The translations under genes were made by a program, and so were the position numbers. DNA of 8,403 nt from an uncultured Campylobacter sp. (GTDB lineage: Bacteria; Campylobacterota; Campylobacteria; Campylobacterales; Campylobacteraceae), in NCBI RefSeq assembly GCF_938045775.1, contig NZ_CALIBH010000176.1:1-8403 (forward strand), written 5' to 3'. Position 1 is the stretch's first letter. Every line of letters begins with the position of its first letter. The notes under the pieces are model-generated. The model saw nothing but the letters and a program-made list of their open reading frames with translations. It did no database searches and was not told the origin of the DNA. Shown here piece by piece: positions 1-5,571 of this stretch.

Positions 1-376
1 ATTCGCGAAGACTCGGGCGCTCGCCTAAAAAGATCACAGCGATGATTACAACGAGTACTACGCTTAGTTTATCGATCGGTGCTACTTGATAGGCTTTGCC
101 GATTTGTAGGGCTTTGAAATACGCTAGCCACGATGCACCCGTCGCCAGCCCACTTAGTATCAAAAATACCCAGTTGCGAGGGTTCAGGCTCGATAGCGGC
201 TGCCAGGCTTTAGCGTAGCGTAGGAACACGGCGAGACATAGGGCAATGATGATCGTGTGGATAAAAGTTGCGAAGTGAGAGTTAATGCCTTCAAGCCCGA
301 TTTTTGCAAATATCGCGGTCAGCGCCGCAAAGAGTGCTGATGCAAGCTGGCCGGGTAAAAAACTAGAGCTCTGTTT
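1..376 (-). pseudogene. EamA/DMT-family transporter, partial, no start codon
   Basis: Reading the minus strand from 376 down to the window edge gives 125 open codons that resemble the short EamA (drug/metabolite transporter) proteins of about 140 residues. Recognisable stretches are SALFAALTAIFAKIGLEG near the N-terminus, LSGLATGASWLAYFKALQ in the middle, and the family hallmark APIDKLSVVLVVI followed by FLGERPS. The C-terminus lies beyond position 1. These proteins are inner-membrane exporters or importers of small metabolites; the substrate cannot be told from sequence. The frame is preceded by an in-frame TAA (377-379), and no ATG, GTG or TTG lies between that stop and the conserved core. 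The homology begins about where the normal N-terminus should be. The gene has therefore probably lost its start or suffered an upstream frameshift, although a non-canonical start or a sequence error is possible. Family assignment is confident; the broken status is inference. Confidence 0.7.
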
Positions 377-648
377 TTAATTTAGATGCGATTGCCAAGT
401 CTTGCTTACGATTGCTGCTAAATTCTGCCCCGCATATATAGAAAAATCGCTAAAAGCGCGCTCTCGCTTCGCCTAACGCTAAGAGAGATCTGTTTAAATT
501 CCACTTCGACGCTCCTCAAAAACAAATGCCAGCGACGCAAGCGCATCCATCATCGTTTAAATTCCACTCCGATGCCTCTCAAAAAAGCAAACTTTAAGCC
601 CAAACCTACTACTCTAAAAGTTCAAATTTTACAAATGAAGGATACTGA
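377..648. other. intergenic region, no gene seen
   Basis: No frame here looks like a protein on either strand. The stretch separates the minus-strand EamA remnant from the plus-strand lipoprotein. It contains the direct-repeat pair listed separately and a copy of an AAATTCTGNNCNGC-type motif at 420-436. No convincing TATAAT -10 box for the lipoprotein gene was seen, only AT-rich sequence around 600-635. Confidence 0.6.
492..585 (+). repeat. diverged direct-repeat pair, 31 bp units, 32 bp apart
   Basis: Two copies of a unit that begins GTTTAAATTCCACT and ends CTCAAAAA lie at 492-522 and 555-585. They match at 27 of 31 positions, and all four differences are transitions. The sequence between them (523-554) is 32 bp. 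No third copy is found 63 bp upstream or downstream. The unit and spacer sizes resemble a two-repeat CRISPR remnant, but the divergence and lack of further copies make a duplicated intergenic segment more likely. Confidence 0.6.
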
Positions 649-1035
649 ATGAAAAATTTCATATTTTCCGCACTTTTGGCTCTTGGCTTCGTAGGCTGCG
701 CCGTAAGCACCGCTCCGACGCCTGCAGGCAACTTACGCTCGCTCAAATCCGAGATCGTAAACTACACTCGCCAAAGCTCCACAGCTTACGTCTATACGTT
801 CAAAGATCTATCCAACGGCGAGCTCTACACCGCTCGCGCAAGCAGATATTATGCGGCTGCGGGAGATACTGCCTATATAAGTACCGCTTCAGGCGCTATC
901 ACCGATATGCGAATCATCTCGCGCAAGGCAGGTTCCGTTGTTCCGCGCGCTTATGACATCGGAAAAATCGAGACCAAACAAATGCATAAAAACGACGCTA
1001 TTGCTGTACCAGAGAGCGAAAATATCAGCTTTTAG
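649..1035 (+). CDS. small putative lipoprotein, unknown function
   Basis: This gene encodes a 128-residue protein. The start ATG is preceded by AAGGA at 638-642 with a 6-nt spacer. The N-terminus is a lipoprotein signal: a basic MKN, a hydrophobic stretch to about residue 16, and a lipobox-like FVGC with the cysteine at residue 17. The mature protein would thus be lipid-anchored, most likely in the outer membrane or periplasm. The remaining ~110 residues are soluble and polar, with a Tyr/Ala-rich middle (SRYYAAAGDTAYIS) and no cysteine beyond the lipobox. The pattern suggests a small beta-rich domain, but I recognise no family. The gene stands alone: the gene to the left is on the opposite strand, and a long gene-free gap lies to the right. 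The reading frame and signal are convincing; the function is unknown. Confidence 0.75.
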   Translation: MKNFIFSALLALGFVGCAVSTAPTPAGNLRSLKSEIVNYTRQSSTAYVYTFKDLSNGELYTARASRYYAAAGDTAYISTASGAITDMRIISRKAGSVVPRAYDIGKIETKQMHKNDAIAVPESENISF

Positions 1036-1617
1036 TTCTATGCGATTTTTAGCTGCTGCACCCTTTAAGGTAAGCGAGCCTGCTTTTACTTTGTGAAACG
1101 TTTTTGTGTTTGCTCCCTACTCTTATGAAGGCAATAGTTTCTGTTCTTAATCATGGCGGGCTGGCGCGATTTGCTTGCGCTTTAAAGTCCGCTGATTCTT
1201 TATGCGATTGCCTGCATAAATTTTATATTTTATAAGTTGTGGAATTTTATATTTCACAAAATTCTGTGCTGCGTATCTTGCTTCTATGGCTCGGTTACCA
1301 TTTCATATCCACTTGCTTTCGCGCTTAAATTCCTTGCTGCATAGTGCCATTTTGTCCGCAAAATTCTATATTATAGAAATACAGCTGGCGCTAGAATTTT
1401 GATTGCGAAATTCTTATAAATTTTCTTTCTCGCAGTTTTTCGCGTACTGTGTATTCTCGGTGCCTGTATTCTCTACTGATAAGATGTCGCGTAGATTTTT
1501 AAAACCTACGCTTTGCAAATTTTGTGTCTTGAAATTTCATTCATAAAATTTTGTATCGTAAATTTTTATGAAATTTCTCCCGCATGAAAGAGGTGTTGCC
1601 GTCTGTTTACCGCAGCC
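1036..1617. other. long AT-rich intergenic region, no gene seen
   Basis: About 580 bp in which all frames are broken by frequent stops and no protein family is recognisable. It is rich in AAATT/AATTT words. Notable items are a 12-bp direct repeat AATTTTATATTT at 1219-1230 and 1243-1254, two copies of an AAATTC...GCTGC motif at 1259-1275 and 1327-1343, and an imperfect inverted repeat at 1531-1577. There is no obvious terminator directly after the lipoprotein stop. Confidence 0.6.
1531..1577. repeat. imperfect AT-rich inverted repeat
   Basis: GAAATTTCAT at 1531-1540 is exactly complementary to ATGAAATTTC at 1568-1577. Inside it, AAAATTT (1545-1551) pairs with AAATTTT (1560-1566), leaving a small asymmetric bulge and a loop of about 8 nt. 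It could form a hairpin of 17 base pairs. No T-run follows, so it is not a classical terminator. It may be a protein-binding site or simply reflect the AAATTT-rich composition. Confidence 0.5.
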
Positions 1618-1626
1618 TGATATAAT
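1618..1626 (+). promoter_or_regulatory. perfect extended -10 promoter for the short RNA unit
   Basis: The sequence TGATATAAT is an exact extended -10 (TGN then TATAAT at 1621-1626), the form favoured by the primary sigma factor in Campylobacter, where a -35 box is usually absent. Transcription would begin near 1632-1634. Only about 50 nt separate that start from the terminator at 1662-1690, so the promoter appears to drive a very short RNA, or a leader that reads through towards the porin. Confidence 0.6.
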
Positions 1627-1632
1627 CCCCAC

Positions 1633-1690
1633 ATCGAAATTAGAACTCCTTTCAATAATCGGCGAGGCCTGTGTGGGTCTCGCTTTTTTT
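1633..1690 (+). ncRNA. candidate small RNA (~57 nt) with anti-Shine-Dalgarno segment
   Basis: A transcript starting about 7 nt after the extended -10 at 1618-1626 would end at the terminator hairpin at 1662-1690, giving an RNA of roughly 57 nt. No start codon with a ribosome site lies inside it, so it is unlikely to be translated. Its 5' half is mostly unstructured and contains GAACTCCTTT (1643-1652), the exact reverse complement of AAAGGAGTTC (1815-1824), which is the ribosome-binding site of the adjacent porin gene. It could act in trans on porin mRNA. Alternatively, it could be a prematurely terminated porin leader in which the same segment masks the ribosome site in cis. The sequence shows the promoter, the terminator and the complementarity; an RNA product and its role are inference. 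Confidence 0.5.
1662..1690 (+). terminator. rho-independent terminator of the short RNA unit
   Basis: GCGAGGCC (1662-1669) pairs with GGTCTCGC (1676-1683) as 8 base pairs including one G-U. The loop is TGTGTG (6 nt), and seven T residues follow directly (1684-1690). It lies in the gene-free gap about 140 nt before the porin start, so it does not end any protein gene in this window. Confidence 0.75.
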
Positions 1691-1711
1691 ATGCCCGTTA
1701 AATTTGGATTT

Positions 1712-1740
1712 TCGGTAAATACTCGGTAACAATTCGGTAA
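1712..1740 (+). promoter_or_regulatory. three phased TCGGTAA repeats upstream of the porin promoter
   Basis: TCGGTAA occurs at 1712-1718, 1723-1729 and 1734-1740, spaced exactly 11 bp apart, so all three copies face the same side of the helix. They end about 32 bp before the porin -10 box, around -72 to -44 from the likely start site. That is a typical place for an activator or a cooperative DNA-binding protein. The regulator is unknown. Confidence 0.5.
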
Positions 1741-1771
1741 AATTTTAGTATTTTTCAGCCTATTTTAAGCA

Positions 1772-1777
1772 TATAAT
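1772..1777 (+). promoter_or_regulatory. porin promoter -10 box
   Basis: A perfect TATAAT sits in a strongly AT-rich stretch with a T-rich tract upstream (about 1741-1765) and no recognisable -35, as usual for Campylobacter housekeeping promoters. Transcription would start near 1784, giving a 5' leader of about 44 nt before the porin ATG at 1828. Confidence 0.7.
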
Positions 1778-1814
1778 TTGTCATTTTGTGCTACTATTGC
1801 GCTTACAAACTTTT

Positions 1815-1821
1815 AAAGGAG
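1815..1821 (+). promoter_or_regulatory. porin ribosome-binding site
   Basis: AAAGGAG lies 6 nt before the ATG at 1828 and settles the start there. The upstream in-frame ATG at 1786 falls almost on the predicted transcription start and would put 14 non-signal residues before an excellent signal peptide. AAAGGAGTTC (1815-1824) is also the sequence matched by the candidate small RNA. Confidence 0.8.
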
Positions 1822-1827
1822 TTCAAA

Positions 1828-3036
1828 ATGAAACTAGTTAAACTTAGTTTAGCGGCAGCAGTCGCTGCAGGTGCTCTTGCGATGAGTGCAAGCGCTGTTC
1901 CATTAGAGGAAGCTATCAAAGACGTGGATCTAAACGGATACGCTCGTATGCGATACACTCACGATAAAAAGACAGATGACGAGAACCATAGAAATAATTC
2001 TAGCCAATGGGAATTTAAGTCCGAAGTAGATTTCAAAGCAAAAATCGACGATAACTTCTTTGGTGTAGTGGGCGTTAGGTTCTTAGATAGAGATAATGGC
2101 GAATCGCATTCCTCTTCAAATAGCCAATATCATGGCAAACAAAATCCAAGTGACAAAGGTTCCGATTTTGATATCGCTAAGGCTTACTTAGGATACACTG
2201 TTGGTGGCACTACAATCGCAGTCGGTCGCCAAGGTATAGGTTCGTTCTTTACCGATGATATGTATGGAGACGGTGTTAAGATTACTAGCACCGATATCGA
2301 GGGCTTGACAATTACTGGCTTCTGGATGGATTCTTTAGAGAACGATAGCGATATTTCAAGCCTTAAATGGGGCGCAGCGGTAGATAATAAACTAACTACT
2401 GATCATAATCTATATGGTATAGGATTTATGGGCTCATATGATCCAGTATCTTTCCAGCTATGGTATAATGCTCTAGAGGACGTAGCACAGCTTTTCGCCG
2501 CAGAGTTAGCTCTAAACTTTGATATCTCTGATGATTTTAATCTCGGCGTAAAAGGTCAGTACGCATTCTCTGATTTCGACGGCGATTATAAAGATGCGGG
2601 CGCTAGTGATGCAGACTTCTGGGCAGCAGAGGCTAATGCTGGTTTCTTTGGCGTTGATTTAGCTGCAGGTTATTTAAAATTTGAACCTGATGATAAAGAT
2701 AAAGTTTCTTTTGTATCTTTTGAAGATCAAGGCTCTTTCATTAGCCCAGGTGAAGAGTTGTTAGACTATAGAAACTTTACTGGCGAAAATCACTACTGGT
2801 ATGTAGTAGCAGGCTATACTATCCCTGATACTGGTATCAGAATCGGTGCCGATTACCTAGATGGTAAAGCAGATGGTGATAATGCATATGAGGTAGTAGG
2901 TAGAATTTCTTATAAATATAATGAAAAGCTAAGCTTCAAAACTTGGTATTCTCACTATAAGATTGATGATGCTTATGGCACAGGTCTTGATGAGAAAAAA
3001 GATCGCATCAGATTTGAGGCTAAATACAGCTTCTAA
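1828..3036 (+). CDS. porA: major outer membrane porin (MOMP/PorA family)
   Basis: This gene encodes a 402-residue outer-membrane beta-barrel porin, the general diffusion channel and usually the most abundant surface protein of Campylobacter. A Sec signal peptide begins MKLVKLSLAAA and ends SASA at residue 23. The mature protein opens VPLEEAIKDVDLNGYARMRY, which I recognise as the MOMP family N-terminus. The body shows alternating aromatic/polar barrel strands with Asp/Asn/Gly-rich loops, an EDQGSF motif shared with family members, and the terminal phenylalanine (KYSF) needed for barrel assembly. There is no cysteine in the mature chain. The length is close to that of C. jejuni MOMP. Codons are noticeably more A/T-ending than in the ydfG and nhaC genes, fitting very high expression. 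The gene has its own promoter and terminator. Control may involve the phased repeats and the candidate small RNA upstream. Family identity is confident; the gene symbol follows C. jejuni usage. Confidence 0.92.
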   Translation: MKLVKLSLAAAVAAGALAMSASAVPLEEAIKDVDLNGYARMRYTHDKKTDDENHRNNSSQWEFKSEVDFKAKIDDNFFGVVGVRFLDRDNGESHSSSNSQYHGKQNPSDKGSDFDIAKAYLGYTVGGTTIAVGRQGIGSFFTDDMYGDGVKITSTDIEGLTITGFWMDSLENDSDISSLKWGAAVDNKLTTDHNLYGIGFMGSYDPVSFQLWYNALEDVAQLFAAELALNFDISDDFNLGVKGQYAFSDFDGDYKDAGASDADFWAAEANAGFFGVDLAAGYLKFEPDDKDKVSFVSFEDQGSFISPGEELLDYRNFTGENHYWYVVAGYTIPDTGIRIGADYLDGKADGDNAYEVVGRISYKYNEKLSFKTWYSHYKIDDAYGTGLDEKKDRIRFEAKYSF

Positions 3037-3039
3037 TTA

Positions 3040-3058
3040 TTTACCTTATACAGGTAAA
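3040..3058 (+). repeat. small hairpin just after the porin stop
   Basis: TTTACCT (3040-3046) and AGGTAAA (3052-3058) form a 7-bp stem with a 5-nt loop immediately before the main terminator. With no T-run of its own, it more likely protects the mRNA 3' end than terminates transcription. Confidence 0.45.
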
Positions 3059-3062
3059 ATTA

Positions 3063-3089
3063 GGGCGAAGCTTTTGCTTCGCCCTTTTT
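3063..3089 (+). terminator. strong rho-independent terminator of the porin gene
   Basis: GGGCGAAGC (3063-3071) pairs perfectly with GCTTCGCCC (3076-3084) around a TTTT loop and is followed by five T residues. It should end most porin transcripts. The next start codon is only 22 nt downstream. Confidence 0.9.
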
Positions 3090-3111
3090 AAATTCTAAAT
3101 TAAGGTTTTCT

Positions 3112-3687
3112 ATGAAAATTTTTAAAATTTCTTTTTTAGCATGTTTTTTTGCCTTTAGTTTAAATGCCGCGGATAAAGCAAGTGATGACACGTATGTATT
3201 CGAAGCCAAAGGTGAGTTTGCCAAAGAGCTAAAATCCCTGATCGAAAAGCATTCTAAAGATGAAAATGTAACCGTAAATATCTACAAAAACACTCCGGTC
3301 ACAGGCAGTAAAACCCATAGCGGCAAGGTAAATCGAAATATAAATTTTTTAAAAGAAAGAGGTGGAGCTATCTTTGCTGAGAAGTGCGCTTCATGCCACG
3401 GCGAGAATGGCCAAAAAAAAGCTTATGGAGTATCGCGTAAACTCAAAGATATGGACGCCAAAGAGATCTCGATAGCTATGTCGCAATACACCACAGATCT
3501 AAGCTATGGCGGCAAGATGAAAAATATTATGCAGCCGATCGCCGCTAAAACAGGCGCTACGGAACTAGGCTACATCATCGCCTATCTAAAGGGTGATGAT
3601 TCATTTCTATACGATAGCCCGTCTAGTAGGAGCACGAATACTGAAATTTCGACCGCCCCGAGCGAGCAGGGCTCATACCTAAAATAA
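3112..3687 (+). CDS. periplasmic monohaem c-type cytochrome
   Basis: This gene encodes a 191-residue protein with a signal peptide (MKIFKISF... to about LNA at residues 17-19) directing it to the periplasm. A single haem-attachment motif CASCH occupies residues 92-96, followed by GENG as in class I cytochromes c. Met136 or Met140 is the likely second axial ligand, in a GGKMKNIM stretch. The haem domain covers roughly residues 80-165. In front of it is a charged segment (about 20-75, EAKGEFAKELKSLIEKHSKD) of no recognised family, and behind it a Ser/Thr-rich tail. It should carry electrons between periplasmic or membrane redox enzymes; the partners are unknown. AAGG at 3102-3105 is the ribosome site. 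The gene starts 22 nt after the porin terminator with no visible promoter of its own, and its stop codon abuts the ribosome site of the next gene. Confidence 0.85.
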   Translation: MKIFKISFLACFFAFSLNAADKASDDTYVFEAKGEFAKELKSLIEKHSKDENVTVNIYKNTPVTGSKTHSGKVNRNINFLKERGGAIFAEKCASCHGENGQKKAYGVSRKLKDMDAKEISIAMSQYTTDLSYGGKMKNIMQPIAAKTGATELGYIIAYLKGDDSFLYDSPSSRSTNTEISTAPSEQGSYLK

Positions 3688-3697
3688 AGGAGCGTAG

Positions 3698-4240
3698 ATG
3701 AAAGTAGCGATCGTTTTGGCAAACGGTTTTGAAGAGATCGAGGCGGTAAGTTTGATCGATATTTTGCGCCGCGCAGAGATCAATGCGGTATCTGTAGGGC
3801 TGGATAAAAAATGCGTCTGCGGTGCGCACGGCGTAGAGATGATCGCCGATGAAATTTTAGACGATATAAAAGTTTCGGAATTTGATATGATCGTTTTGCC
3901 AGGCGGCTTGCCCGGCGCGGAGAATTTGGCCAAAAGCGAGAAGCTGGGGCAGATACTGCGCGACTTCGACGCAAACAATGCCAAGATCGGCGCAATATGT
4001 GCTGCTCCGTGGGCACTAGCCACCGCAGGTGTGCTAAAAAGCTCTTACACTTGTTATCCGGGTTTTGAAAATCAGATCGCTCACCCAGGCTATACGAATT
4101 CGGCGAATGTCGTAAAAGATCAAAATATAATGACTTCGAAAGGCCCTGCTACTGCGATGGAATTCGCACTGCAAATCGTCCGTGAGTTAAAAGGCGAGCA
4201 GGTTTATTCCAAGCTAAAGTCCGATTTACTTTTTAAATAA
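3698..4240 (+). CDS. DJ-1/PfpI (YajL-like) family protein
   Basis: This gene encodes a 180-residue cytoplasmic protein that covers the full DJ-1/ThiJ/PfpI fold. Visible hallmarks are the N-terminal strand and GFEEIE with the conserved acidic Glu15, the oxyanion segment LPGGLPGAENL (67-77), the nucleophile elbow AICAAP with reactive Cys101, and the C-terminal SKGPATAMEFALQIV. Family members act in oxidative and carbonyl stress defence; glyoxalase, deglycase and chaperone activities have been proposed, and the physiological activity is debated. At the place where human DJ-1 has a histidine near the active site (HP), this protein reads CYPGFE, similar to the CFP of E. coli YajL. AAGGAG overlaps the stop of the cytochrome gene, and the start follows 10 nt after that stop, so the two genes are almost certainly co-transcribed and perhaps translationally coupled. 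Family is certain; the exact activity is not. Confidence 0.9.
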   Translation: MKVAIVLANGFEEIEAVSLIDILRRAEINAVSVGLDKKCVCGAHGVEMIADEILDDIKVSEFDMIVLPGGLPGAENLAKSEKLGQILRDFDANNAKIGAICAAPWALATAGVLKSSYTCYPGFENQIAHPGYTNSANVVKDQNIMTSKGPATAMEFALQIVRELKGEQVYSKLKSDLLFK

Positions 4241-4294
4241 AATTTCAAGTTAGGGTCGATTCTGGCGCGCTTTATTTTGCCATCTGTAAAACGG

Positions 4295-4316
4295 GGCGTG
4301 CTGATTTTGCCACGCC
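4295..4316 (+). terminator. possible weak terminator or hairpin after the DJ-1 gene
   Basis: GGCGTG (4295-4300) and CACGCC (4311-4316) form a GC-rich 6-bp stem with a 10-nt loop, 54 nt after the DJ-1 stop. No T-run follows, so intrinsic termination is doubtful. It is the only candidate seen before the next reading frame. Confidence 0.25.
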
Positions 4317-4480
4317 TGAGAACTACAAATTTTATCTTACTCTGCACGTATAAAATAGCTACAATATTTATTCTGAGTATCCGTAAACGACAAATGGAAT
4401 TCTTGCAACTCAAATTTTAGATCGAAAAACGCAAAAAACTTTGTGCGTGACAGATAAAATTTTATTGGAGCTAGTCGCTA

Positions 4481-4702
4481 TTGAAACTAAATATTAACAT
4501 CGTAGCGGCGTGGAGCGCGAGTATGAAAGATATTTTGGGCGTAGGCTCTCAAAAGGAAACTCAGCTGAATAAATTTCAGTGTGGCATCTTCGCGATGCAC
4601 TCGCTAGCAGAAGATGAACAGATCGCGCAAAACGTGCTAAACAAGGGTATCGGCGTGATTAAAAACGACGAGATTGCGCTGGATATAAATTTGATCAAAT
4701 AG
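4481..4702 (+). CDS. hypothetical protein, probably fragment of a decayed gene
   Basis: This is an open frame of 73 residues starting at TTG, with GGAG at 4467-4470. An alternative ATG at 4523, preceded by GGAG at 4513-4515 and nearby bases, would give 59 residues (MKDILGVGSQKE...). The composition is protein-like (ETQLNKFQCGIFAMHSLAEDEQIA...), without membrane segments or a signal peptide, and I recognise no family. The same frame continues past the TAG at 4700-4702 for 39 further sensible-looking codons. Upstream, an alternative frame between 4387 and about 4490 also reads like protein (LCVTDKILLELVAIETKY). Together these suggest a longer cytoplasmic protein interrupted by a stop and perhaps a frameshift. 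Whether any piece is translated is unclear. Confidence 0.4.
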   Translation: MKLNINIVAAWSASMKDILGVGSQKETQLNKFQCGIFAMHSLAEDEQIAQNVLNKGIGVIKNDEIALDINLIK

Positions 4703-4822
4703 CGACGTCAATGTGTCAAGAGGCAAAACGGCGCAGTTTTTGAAGGTTTTGTCGGTAAAGCTCAGATCTATCGGGAAGAATATAAGCTTGTAATGCGCGA
4801 CGAAGACGAAAGCGTTATTTAG
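4703..4822 (+). pseudogene. in-frame continuation of the hypothetical gene beyond a stop
   Basis: After the TAG at 4700-4702 the same frame stays open until TAG at 4820-4822. It encodes a charged segment that includes GAVFEGFVGKAQIYREEYKL and ends in an acidic DEDESVI. There is no ribosome site and no early start codon of its own, so it looks like the former C-terminus of the preceding frame. It ends 21 nt from the convergent membrane-protein gene. Confidence 0.35.
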
Positions 4823-4843
4823 AATTCCTAAAAAGGATAAAAT

Positions 4844-5539
4844 TTAGCGCTTCTTTAAAATATCGTCGTTTAAAAATGCCGCGCTGCTTTGTATCGTTTT
4901 GATAACGCGGTCTTTAGAATTTTGCATTTTGTCGGGTGTAGGTCTGTGTGCGATCAAATTTACGCGCCCGATTTTCGCCGTGAAATAAAAAATCCCCAGT
5001 ATCGTCGCGTTTAGAAACACTCCAAAATATATCCGTTCTAATCCCCATATCCCTATGCTGGCGGCATGAATGGGCACAAAAATTATCGCGATTAAGACCG
5101 GATAATAATCCGAAATTTTATTTTTGGCAAGGATTACGGTCGTAACGATGGCATATGCGATGAGCGTAAAAGGAGAGATAAGCAAGAGTGCAAAAAGCGC
5201 GTTTATGCGCTGATAATCTTCGTGCCCGATTAAGACGCAAAAGCTACAAAACGCGAGCGTTATGAGAAAAAATAAAGGTAAAATCCACCGCGTTTTCACG
5301 TCGCGCCCTTTAAGTAGCGATAAAAAGAGCAGATGAGAGCCCAGCGCAATACAATAATAATCAAATATAACCGACGAGCTTAGAAACGTGAGCGGTATGC
5401 CGAGCAGTGCACCCGGCCCGTCAAAATATACCCCACTAAACATGAGCCACGTGATAAAGAGCATAAAAGCATATTTAAGACCCGCATAAGTGGCGCAAAC
5501 ACAGATACTAGCAAGGATAAATCGTATAAATTTGCTCAT
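4844..5539 (-). CDS. polytopic inner-membrane protein, unknown function
   Basis: This gene encodes a 231-residue hydrophobic protein on the minus strand, ATG at 5537-5539, with a purine-rich AGGGGAAGG just upstream on that strand. About six membrane-spanning stretches are visible, roughly residues 5-35, 44-76, 85-105, 112-138, 147-166 and 170-190. They are followed by a soluble, basic C-terminal tail of about 40 residues (KIGRVNLIAHRPTPDKMQ...). Short polar loops contain single charged residues (GRDVKTR, GHEDYQR). I see no transporter signature, nucleotide-binding motif or catalytic pattern and do not recognise the family. It is transcribed alone from its own extended -10 promoter, divergently from ydfG and convergently with the decayed frame at 4481-4822. 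Confidence 0.75.
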   Translation of the reverse strand: MSKFIRFILASICVCATYAGLKYAFMLFITWLMFSGVYFDGPGALLGIPLTFLSSSVIFDYYCIALGSHLLFLSLLKGRDVKTRWILPLFFLITLAFCSFCVLIGHEDYQRINALFALLLISPFTLIAYAIVTTVILAKNKISDYYPVLIAIIFVPIHAASIGIWGLERIYFGVFLNATILGIFYFTAKIGRVNLIAHRPTPDKMQNSKDRVIKTIQSSAAFLNDDILKKR

Positions 5540-5562
5540 TTGCCTTCCCCTAAATTTAAGTG

Positions 5563-5571
5563 ATTATAGCA
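5563..5571 (-). promoter_or_regulatory. extended -10 promoter of the membrane-protein gene
   Basis: Read on the minus strand, 5571 to 5563 is TGCTATAAT, a perfect extended -10. Transcription would begin near 5556, leaving a leader of about 17 nt before the ATG at 5539. Confidence 0.6.

Noticed and set aside
1567..1635. Minus-strand 22-codon frame (MWGLYQAAVNRRQ...) preceded by AAAGGAG-like sequence
   Set aside because: The apparent ribosome site is just the complement of the CU-rich segment in the candidate RNA, its spacing to the ATG is long, and the peptide resembles nothing known.
1786..1827. Upstream in-frame ATG of the porin giving 14 extra residues
   Set aside because: It falls at the predicted transcription start, lacks a ribosome site, and would precede a complete signal peptide; the ATG at 1828 has AAAGGAG at ideal spacing.
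3623..4023. Minus-strand open frames opposite the cytochrome and DJ-1 genes
   Set aside because: They are shadows of well-supported plus-strand genes, with compositions rich in Ser/Arg/Ala typical of antisense frames.
4349..4365. TATAAA/TACAAT boxes as promoter of the hypothetical frame at 4481
   Set aside because: Both are only approximate -10 matches in AT-rich DNA, and the downstream gene itself is doubtful.
4429..4449. Possible hairpin ACGCAAA...TTTGTGCGT
   Set aside because: The stem needs a bulge, is mostly A-T, and has neither a T-run nor a clear transcript to end.
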